Origin: Candidatus Methanoperedens sp.
GTDB lineage: Archaea > Halobacteriota > Methanosarcinia > Methanosarcinales > Methanoperedenaceae
DNA: 10,592 nucleotides
Assembly: GCA_023249275.1 (NCBI GenBank)
Contig: JAHFCV010000075.1
Location: forward strand, 1-10,592
Direction: 5' to 3'
Shown here: positions 5,139-10,592 of the stretch, piece after piece
How the letters are laid out: each line of letters starts with the position of its first letter
How positions within the stretch are numbered: the first letter of the stretch is position 1
Program-made: the position numbers and the translations under genes
Notes under the pieces: model-generated
The model's input: the letters and a program-made list of their open reading frames with translations, nothing else
The model's database searches: none
Told to the model about the DNA's origin: nothing

Positions 5139-8100
5139 TCATGTTGAGTACACCCGCTGGTAATCCAGGTAGAGCTTACCTTGCTGGACTGCGCTTGCAT
5201 TCAGATCCAGATAACGGACAAGCAAGTAGTACTGGTTTATGCTGCCAGCCTGACCTGAAAGAGTTCCGTATTGAATCAATTCATCGGATAGGAGACTGAT
5301 GTTGTAGTAGGATAACGAAGAATTGGTTAAGGTTGTCCTGTTGTTCCATGCAGAGCCGTTCCAGAGTTGTAGCGTGAAGTTGTCGTTTGAAACGTTGTAT
5401 CTAAGCTGAAGGGTATGGTTAGTTGCACTTGGTATATCTGTGGTATTTGTAGTAACATTGAGCCGATAAGTTCCTCCGCCGCCTGCTGGCGTAGATCCAT
5501 TGACGCGCTGGTAATCGATGGACAGGTTGCCCTGAGTACTTCCCGAAGGGGTCAGGTCGATATATCGCACACTCACATTTCTGGTTATTACGTCTACTTC
5601 TCCACCTGTCAGTGTGAAATTAGAGAGGTTCCATGCAGATGAGGTCAAGTTTCCTTTAAGGTTCCATGCGCTGCCGTTGAATACATAGACGCTATAACCT
5701 GTTTCGTTTGCATCCCTGCTGTAGTTAATTTGAAGATAATAGTTTGTATCCACAGGAACCGAAGTCGTATTTGTGGTAATGTTCATACTGTAGGTTGTAG
5801 TTGCAGATGTTGTGATATTAAGATAAATATCATCTGTACGGAATGTTATGCTTGGATTTTCAGTTTTAACTGAATTATAAATCTCAAGCTCGACCTGAAC
5901 AATATATGAATTGCCTGCCGTCAGAGTTGATGCAGGTATAGTTGTATTTTGATAGAATGTCCAGGTTGCATTGCTGGTCGTTCGATTGCCGGAGTCATAA
6001 ACTCTTGCAACTTCTCCGAGAGTGATACTGTTGAGAATCTTATACCGTACTTTATAATTTGCAAAACCCAGATTTGCCACCGTTGAATTCCATGCAAAAT
6101 TTGCCGAAATCGCTGTTATGCCATTTGGCGCAGTGAAACTGGTTGAATTGATTCTGGCATAAGCCGTCTCTGGTACTGGATTTGGCTGTCCGTTTATATT
6201 ATCAATATAGGTGAACTTCTCTGAACCTGTACCAGAGCCGCCCGCCGCTGTGTTGCCCACTGCACCATCAAACGATTGGGCAATGAAAGTTGAGGGATCA
6301 ACATTGGATTCTGTCCATCCTGCGTTTGAAGTGGCAAAATTACTATTAGTAACGTAATTTAACGTCCCGCCACCACTGCTAATACCACCTTCTGTCAGAT
6401 TGGCAAAGGCTCCTCCATCTGTCGCACTCTGCATATTTACCCAATTAAAGATAGTACCGTTTGTAGCGGTATAATTTGTTACATTGGTATAATTATTTGA
6501 AGCCGGCGTCCCTCCTCCGGTTAACGATTCGTTAAATAGCGCTGATGCTCCGTTATCGCTGTCGTTCTTGGCATTGTCAAACCCAGTGACCGTACCTGTT
6601 ATAAGATCGTAGCCAAACACATAAGTGAATACCGTGGAAGTATTAGCAGTATTATTCACCCATGTCGTGTTCACGTTGCCATTGGTATCTACTGTATGCG
6701 TGCTTATGTTATGCGTTGAATTGGGTCTGAAGTAGCTTGCGTTGTAGTACCGCACGCCTTTGGCAACGGTGGTCTTGTAGACACCGTCTATGTACACCTG
6801 CACTTCCTTAAAGTCTGCATCAGCCGGGTCATTCCATGTCCAGTTGATGTAAAGCGGGAGATATGTAACATTGTTCGGATTGGTTATGCTTGCTGGCGGA
6901 ATGGTTTCCACAACGCCGGTTTCTGTAACAAACATATACTCGCTGCTGTTTATGCTTGCTCCGCCCGGTCGGCTGCTGTTCACAATGAAATAGTAAGCAG
7001 TATAAGGCTGCAAGTTTGTGAGAGTAATAGAGTGGGAAGCTGTGTTGCTGTCGCATGATGATATATAGAGATAATTTCCAGGCGAGGTGCCGTATCTAAC
7101 GCAGCCTGTGCTGTTAACGCTGGTTGAAACATCGATATTGCCGAAAATATAGCCGCCAGGAGTGCGGTTGGCTGTCACTGTTATCGTATTTACGGTGTCC
7201 CATGTTATATTTGCTGAACTGTTGGTTATGCCTGAAGTCTGGATATTTGTTAACTTAATACCCGTAGCTGCGCCTGTATCCAGCGGCGTGCTTGCATTTC
7301 CAGTTATTGCATCAGTCGTAACCGGAGCAGGAGTTACGGTGCCTTCACCTGCCGCAAAAGAAACTTGTTGAAATGGCGAGGGCTGACCCGATTCATTCCT
7401 TAATGTTGCAGTGATTGTATAAGAAGGCTCGGCGCCTGTATATGCAAGCGAGATGAATCCAGCCTGTGACGATGCAGGATAAGTAAATGTAGTGTTAAAT
7501 GCAGGTATGCCCGCATCAATATAATAAAGACCCGCCCCGCTGGTTTTAAGCTGTATATTTGCCCTGCCGTCTGCGCCTGAAATCGCCGAGTTCTGAAGAA
7601 GAGTGGCTGTCGAGTAGGCATTGCCCGGTTTTTTTGTTGTATTGATGCTGAAATTCACACGCACATTCGGTACAGGATTATTGTAAGAATCCTGCACTTC
7701 TACAACGAGACTGTTCATCCCAACGACTGGAAGATTAACATTCTGGGGAGTTATTTTAACGAGCCTGTATGGCGTCAATCGTTCGGGAGGTTTTTTGGAA
7801 CGCGTCGTAACCTGTGTTTCTCCCAACCTGATTTCCATCCTGTCAAAATAGGCAATAATAATTCCGCTGGCATTATCTTTTTTATATATAGTCCCGCCAA
7901 GGTTTTGTATACTTGAGGGATTGTTGGGGTCGTCTGCCCACCAGTCTACATACTTTGTACGCAGTGTCAGCCACACATTCTTGCCTATTACTGAATTTTT
8001 CGCCGGGGACGTGGGATAGATGTTTATCACCCGTCTCTCCGTCGAGGTAGTTGTTTCCGGCTCTGTGGCGTTAACACCGAGTAGATATAAGCTGCTGTTT

Positions 8101-8621
8101 GTCACAAGAGCCTGGGCGCTGGGCGTATAATTTGAAGTGCTTCGTCTTATTAAACCATGCTCGTATATGAGAAAACTGAGGTTATGACTGCTCTGCATGG
8201 CATAAGAAATAGTGGCTGAAGTGATGTTTTTAATGCTCGCAGCGTCATCCATGCCTTCGGGGTTTAACTCATTGTATCTCACTTCAGCCCACACATCTTT
8301 CTGGATACTCAACGTTGCCTGCACGCTGTCTCTTGGATTATAGGCAATTATTTTTGGTGAATATTTAAAACCCATCGTTAGAGGGACGGATAATGACGTG
8401 CCGCTGACTGCGCTGCTTTCAATGCTTGATTTTAGTTCCTTGAAATCATCATTCATTATTTCAAGGTGATTCAGTTCTTCCTGCTGATTCCAGACGGGCA
8501 CGAAATTCAGTTGTACGGTCATAAGTACAGTCATTCCGATAGCAAGGAGGAGGACTGTCCCGATTACCGGGGATACGCCCTCATCGTTCAGGAGAATGCT
8601 GTATTTCATTGTTATGACCAT
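5139..8621 (-). CDS. Giant surface protein with type IV pilin N-terminus (probable pilin-anchored adhesin)
   Basis: A 1160-residue secreted protein. Residues 1-45 are a type IV pilin signal: a short charged leader ending D-E-G15, predicted prepilin-peptidase cut before V16-S-P-V-I-G, then a hydrophobic helix (about 20-44). Inferred domains follow: a beta-rich pilin-like region (about 60-290), an Ig-like Big_1-type domain (about 290-385, N-N-P-V-P-N-V-R-V-N-F), a fibronectin III-like domain (about 455-568) holding the only two cysteines (507, 523), a Methanosarcina-type surface module (about 575-665, I-N-W-T-W-N-D-P-A-D-A-D-F), a beta domain of unknown type, and two related C-terminal modules (944-1040, 1051-1157). 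Close to 60 N-X-S/T sequons were counted by eye. There is no C-terminal membrane anchor. ATG 8621 has no ribosome binding site; ATG 8609 (M5) is an alternative. It is far longer than ordinary pilins, suggesting a tip or side adhesin. Confidence 0.9.
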   Translation of the reverse strand: MVITMKYSILLNDEGVSPVIGTVLLLAIGMTVLMTVQLNFVPVWNQQEELNHLEIMNDDFKELKSSIESSAVSGTSLSVPLTMGFKYSPKIIAYNPRDSVQATLSIQKDVWAEVRYNELNPEGMDDAASIKNITSATISYAMQSSHNLSFLIYEHGLIRRSTSNYTPSAQALVTNSSLYLLGVNATEPETTTSTERRVINIYPTSPAKNSVIGKNVWLTLRTKYVDWWADDPNNPSSIQNLGGTIYKKDNASGIIIAYFDRMEIRLGETQVTTRSKKPPERLTPYRLVKITPQNVNLPVVGMNSLVVEVQDSYNNPVPNVRVNFSINTTKKPGNAYSTATLLQNSAISGADGRANIQLKTSGAGLYYIDAGIPAFNTTFTYPASSQAGFISLAYTGAEPSYTITATLRNESGQPSPFQQVSFAAGEGTVTPAPVTTDAITGNASTPLDTGAATGIKLTNIQTSGITNSSANITWDTVNTITVTANRTPGGYIFGNIDVSTSVNSTGCVRYGTSPGNYLYISSCDSNTASHSITLTNLQPYTAYYFIVNSSRPGGASINSSEYMFVTETGVVETIPPASITNPNNVTYLPLYINWTWNDPADADFKEVQVYIDGVYKTTVAKGVRYYNASYFRPNSTHNISTHTVDTNGNVNTTWVNNTANTSTVFTYVFGYDLITGTVTGFDNAKNDSDNGASALFNESLTGGGTPASNNYTNVTNYTATNGTIFNWVNMQSATDGGAFANLTEGGISSGGGTLNYVTNSNFATSNAGWTESNVDPSTFIAQSFDGAVGNTAAGGSGTGSEKFTYIDNINGQPNPVPETAYARINSTSFTAPNGITAISANFAWNSTVANLGFANYKVRYKILNSITLGEVARVYDSGNRTTSNATWTFYQNTTIPASTLTAGNSYIVQVELEIYNSVKTENPSITFRTDDIYLNITTSATTTYSMNITTNTTSVPVDTNYYLQINYSRDANETGYSVYVFNGSAWNLKGNLTSSAWNLSNFTLTGGEVDVITRNVSVRYIDLTPSGSTQGNLSIDYQRVNGSTPAGGGGTYRLNVTTNTTDIPSATNHTLQLRYNVSNDNFTLQLWNGSAWNNRTTLTNSSLSYYNISLLSDELIQYGTLSGQAGSINQYYLLVRYLDLNASAVQQGKLYLDYQRVYST
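5151..5471 (-). repeat. C-terminal repeat module, copy 2, in the giant pilin-like protein
   Basis: Residues 1051-1157 start Y-R-L-N-V-T-T-N-T-T-D-I-P, contain L-W-N-G-S-A-W-N and end G-K-L-Y-L-D-Y-Q-R-V. They match residues 944-1040 in order and spacing, but with many substitutions, so the duplication is old and visible at protein rather than DNA level. Confidence 0.75.
5502..5792 (-). repeat. C-terminal repeat module, copy 1, in the giant pilin-like protein
   Basis: Residues 944-1040 start Y-S-M-N-I-T-T-N-T-T-S-V-P, contain V-F-N-G-S-A-W-N and end G-N-L-S-I-D-Y-Q-R-V. They pair with the copy at 1051-1157 across a short Gly-rich linker. Each is probably a beta-sandwich of about 100 residues, a fold inferred from alternating hydrophobic patterning. 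Confidence 0.75.
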
Positions 8622-8641
8622 TATTATTATTGATATTGTTC

Positions 8642-8647
8642 TTTAAA
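8642..8647 (-). promoter_or_regulatory. Possible TATA box for the giant pilin-like gene
   Basis: Minus-strand TTTAAA, within an AT-rich run, is centred about 25 nt before the ATG at 8621. With no ribosome binding site before that ATG, a leaderless transcript is a reasonable reading. Further TATA-like stretches at about 8670 and 8690-8700 offer longer leaders, so the assignment is tentative. Confidence 0.3.
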
Positions 8648-8710
8648 AATGTTTGCATACCATTTCTCGATATAATAAATTGGATGACACTATATTTAAA
8701 GCAAAGGATG

Positions 8711-8724
8711 GTTATATATATACC
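8711..8724 (+). promoter_or_regulatory. TATA box for the pilin gene
   Basis: GTTATATATATACC is centred about 72 nt before the pilin ATG, predicting a start near 8742-8748 and a leader of 40-50 nt. The leader ends with AGGTGG at 8778-8783, five nt before the ATG, a strong ribosome binding site. The 8622-8788 gap therefore serves as a divergent promoter region for two pilin-type genes. Confidence 0.5.
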
Positions 8725-8788
8725 TAAAAACAAATTCCATTATAATTATGATGCCAACAACCCTGGCAGGATAACTTAGGTGGATTGA

Positions 8789-9211
8789 ATGGTCAAAAAA
8801 AATAGAACTAATAAAAGATTATGTAAAGATGATGATGGCGTGTCTCCGGTCGTAGGGGTTATACTGATGGTTGCGATTACTGTGGTGATGGCAGCAATTG
8901 TATCTTCATGGAGTTCGTCAGTAAAAGCGCCAACCTCACCTACAACAGTCGGGCTTGATATTTCCCGTAGCGGAACTAATATCAGTCTGGTGGTAACAAC
9001 CATAGACCCGCCAAGCGCAGCGCCTATACCAACCCTGAATGTTACGTATTGGAATGGCACTGCTTTCAATAGTACGGATAAATACATACCAGATGCAGAC
9101 GTTGGAAAGATGTTAGAAATTAACACTACCTCTACTACGCTCAAGCAATTAGTAGTCATAGCGACATTCAAAGACGGCTCAAAGAAAGTTCTGTACTCAA
9201 GAGAAACGTAA
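8789..9211 (+). CDS. Archaeal type IV pilin
   Basis: A 140-residue pilin precursor. The leader is M-V-K-K-N-R-T-N-K-R-L-C-K-D-D-D-G17, with predicted prepilin-peptidase cleavage before V18-S-P-V-V-G, followed by an unbroken hydrophobic helix (about 22-43, V-I-L-M-V-A-I-T-V-V-M-A-A-I-V) that would pack into the filament core. The exported part is a short beta domain with sequons at N-I-S, N-V-T, N-G-T, N-S-T and N-T-T. Size and layout match the archaeal pilin N-terminal family, so it is a likely major or structural subunit. The start is set by AGGTGG five nt upstream. It is divergent from the giant pilin-like gene, which has a very similar processing site, and convergent with the TadC-type gene, so all three may serve one appendage. 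Confidence 0.94.
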   Translation: MVKKNRTNKRLCKDDDGVSPVVGVILMVAITVVMAAIVSSWSSSVKAPTSPTTVGLDISRSGTNISLVVTTIDPPSAAPIPTLNVTYWNGTAFNSTDKYIPDADVGKMLEINTTSTTLKQLVVIATFKDGSKKVLYSRET

Positions 9212-9340
9212 ATCATTTTGCAGAGGACTTCTGTAAAATGAAATTACTTTTTTTACCTGTGCGTATTTGTGTCATTCGCAAATTCGTGAAATTCGTGATA
9301 AATTCTTCAAACAAGCACTAAAAAGTACAATTTTTTTACC
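9212..9340. other. Convergent intergenic region between pilin and TadC-type genes
   Basis: Just after the pilin stop, CAGAG-GAC-TTCTG at 9221-9233 can form a small hairpin (one G-T pair). A seven-T run at 9248-9254 follows 14 bases later and is a plausible archaeal T-rich terminator for the pilin. From 9265 to 9299 there is a roughly 9-nt periodic run of ATTCGTGA-like units (clearest at 9282-9289 and 9291-9298), which resembles simple intergenic repeats. No convincing gene was seen. Confidence 0.5.
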
Positions 9341-10592
9341 CTACCCTATAGACATAAACATGATATATGCAATTGCAGTCATGGCTATACTATGCTTCAA
9401 TCCGAGCCTTGCATCGCCGTCACCCATCTGTCCTGCAACAAGACCTGAAAAAAAACCCTCAAGAACAGAAGCATGGAAAAAAAGCCTTACATACAAAGGC
9501 TTATCTATAGCAGAAAAAGTAATGCCTTCACCAGCTATTTGCGCAGCAGCAGCGGCTTCCGGCGTAACCACAGGAATCTCGGGAAGAAAACCTGTTACCA
9601 GAGCCCATACTACATAGAGAAATACAAAAAATGCAATATATATTATAATTATATGCATCTGTGTTGACCTTTTCCTGTCTTCATCCATTGCCTTTGCCGC
9701 CGTGGCGTCATTCGCCGCTATTACGAGTGTCTCTTTTATGTTGCCTGTCATTTTTATGGCGTTATCCATCAGCACAACAACTCTCTGGACAGAAAGAGTA
9801 TTTATACGTCTCCCGAAATTCCTGAAAGCTTCGGAAATACTGCCTTTTAACTCAATGTCAATGTCTATTTTATTTACCTCGGAAGTCAGAATACCGAGAT
9901 TGGATGACCCGAGTCTTTTGATAGACGCGGGAATTGTCATGCCAGACTCATGAAGACTGACCAGCCTGTTTAAAAATTCAGGGAAATTCAGGGATATCTG
10001 GTTAATTTTTCTGAAATGCGCCTCCACAAAAATGGTATAAGGAAGAAGAACAATAATCGCAGTAAAAATCAGGTAGTCATCAATCTTATAAACAAGCTGG
10101 TCAAACTCCAGACTATAGTAATTATAAGTACTGAGGAAAAAAAACATCAAACCAGCAGGTATGGAAAAATACAGCACATTTTCCGGGGTTTCGATAAAAT
10201 TCTTTACGGGATTTTTCAGGAAGTCATAAATTTTCAGTCTCAGTCTTCCTTTCCGGAGGAGAACATCCGTTTCATAGCTTCCTGAACCTTCTTCAATTCT
10301 AATAAATTTCGAACCAGCAGTCCCTTCTGTTATAGAAGAAAGAAAAACCATAAAAACAAGCGAACCGCCGGGAATCAAAATATACACGATAATCAAAAGA
10401 CGCATATATTCTGTACTGCCGACTAACCCCAGAACCACAAGAAGAACAATAATGAACAGCGGACCGGCAACAAAACCAGTGACGTATATCTCGGAGAGCA
10501 ATCCAAGATTCTCCATGAACGCCTTATTTTCATTTGCTGCTTTTACCCTGTACTGCTCAGACTTAGAAAGAAAAAACGCCGCAATGTCCCCG
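9341..10592 (-). CDS. TadC/ArlJ-type pilus platform membrane protein (type II secretion F family), 5' end outside window
   Basis: This family forms the inner-membrane platform on which the assembly ATPase (TadA/ArlI type) builds the pilus. The frame stays open past the ATG at 10516 to the window edge, and the extra residues (G-D-I-A-A-F-F-L-S-K-S-E-Q-Y-R) continue the family pattern, so that ATG is internal. Visible in order are two membrane segments (V-A-G-P-L-F-I-I-V-L-L and the L-L-I-I-V-Y-I-L-I-P region), a cytoplasmic stretch, two more segments around the middle, then a T2SSF cytoplasmic domain with F-P-E-F-L-N-R-L-V-S-L-H-E-S-G-M, G-S-I-S-E-A-F and V-V-L-M-D-N-A, and C-terminal membrane helices ending M-F-M-S-I-G. 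A first T2SSF domain is expected in the missing part. A secretion ATPase gene just upstream is expected but not visible. Confidence 0.9.
   Translation of the reverse strand, partial: GDIAAFFLSKSEQYRVKAANENKAFMENLGLLSEIYVTGFVAGPLFIIVLLVVLGLVGSTEYMRLLIIVYILIPGGSLVFMVFLSSITEGTAGSKFIRIEEGSGSYETDVLLRKGRLRLKIYDFLKNPVKNFIETPENVLYFSIPAGLMFFFLSTYNYYSLEFDQLVYKIDDYLIFTAIIVLLPYTIFVEAHFRKINQISLNFPEFLNRLVSLHESGMTIPASIKRLGSSNLGILTSEVNKIDIDIELKGSISEAFRNFGRRINTLSVQRVVVLMDNAIKMTGNIKETLVIAANDATAAKAMDEDRKRSTQMHIIIIYIAFFVFLYVVWALVTGFLPEIPVVTPEAAAAAQIAGEGITFSAIDKPLYVRLFFHASVLEGFFSGLVAGQMGDGDARLGLKHSIAMTAIAYIMFMSIG

Noticed and set aside
8776..9216. 146-codon frame antisense to the pilin gene
   Set aside because: The plus-strand pilin has a clear processing site, hydrophobic helix and ribosome binding site; the antisense frame has no recognisable features.
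9238..9321. 27-codon open frame after the pilin gene
   Set aside because: It lacks a well-spaced ribosome binding site, runs through the probable terminator T-run, and its sequence mostly reflects the ATTCGTGA simple repeat.
10514..10516. ATG as the start of the TadC-type gene
   Set aside because: The frame stays open to the window edge and the extra residues continue the family pattern, so the gene is partial and this Met is internal.

Overview
The window looks archaeal, most likely a methanogen-related or ANME-type euryarchaeon of the Methanosarcinales. The basis is a coenzyme F420 ligase gene, type IV pilins with the archaeal G|VSPV(I/V)G processing site, an archaeal TadC/ArlJ-type membrane protein, TATA-box promoters, AGGTGA(T) Shine-Dalgarno sites, and a surface-protein module of a kind familiar from Methanosarcina cell-surface proteins. 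The genus is inferred only. No tRNA, rRNA, CRISPR array or insertion sequence was seen.

Left part (1-1797, + strand): the 3' end of thiC (thiamin pyrimidine synthesis) overlaps the start of cofE (F420 polyglutamylation), so the two are translationally coupled. After them come a probable 24-residue basic small protein with its own promoter and a near-ideal ribosome binding site, and a 109-residue zinc-ribbon protein of unknown function. A short repeat cluster (1791-1924) fills the convergent junction with the next block and contains the stop codons of both flanking genes.

Middle part (1884-5084, - strand): a signalling cluster. In transcription order it encodes a KaiC/RAD55-like protein whose P-loop lacks the lysine, an intact KaiC-like ATPase starting directly on the previous stop codon, a third RecA-fold protein with no P-loop at all, and, behind its own TATA box, a REC-PAS response regulator with no DNA-binding or enzymatic output domain.

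Right part (5139-10592): a surface-appendage block. A giant 1160-residue protein begins with a type IV pilin signal and continues into Ig-like, fibronectin-like and duplicated C-terminal beta modules with close to 60 N-glycosylation sequons. It is divergent from a small conventional pilin gene. That pilin converges on a TadC/ArlJ-type pilus platform gene, which is cut by the right edge of the window.

The most interesting reading is that the three graded KaiC-like proteins plus REC-PAS form a sensory or regulatory module for the adjacent pilus/adhesin system, loosely comparable to the KaiC-like ArlH in the archaellum. This rests on gene neighbourhood and fold recognition only.
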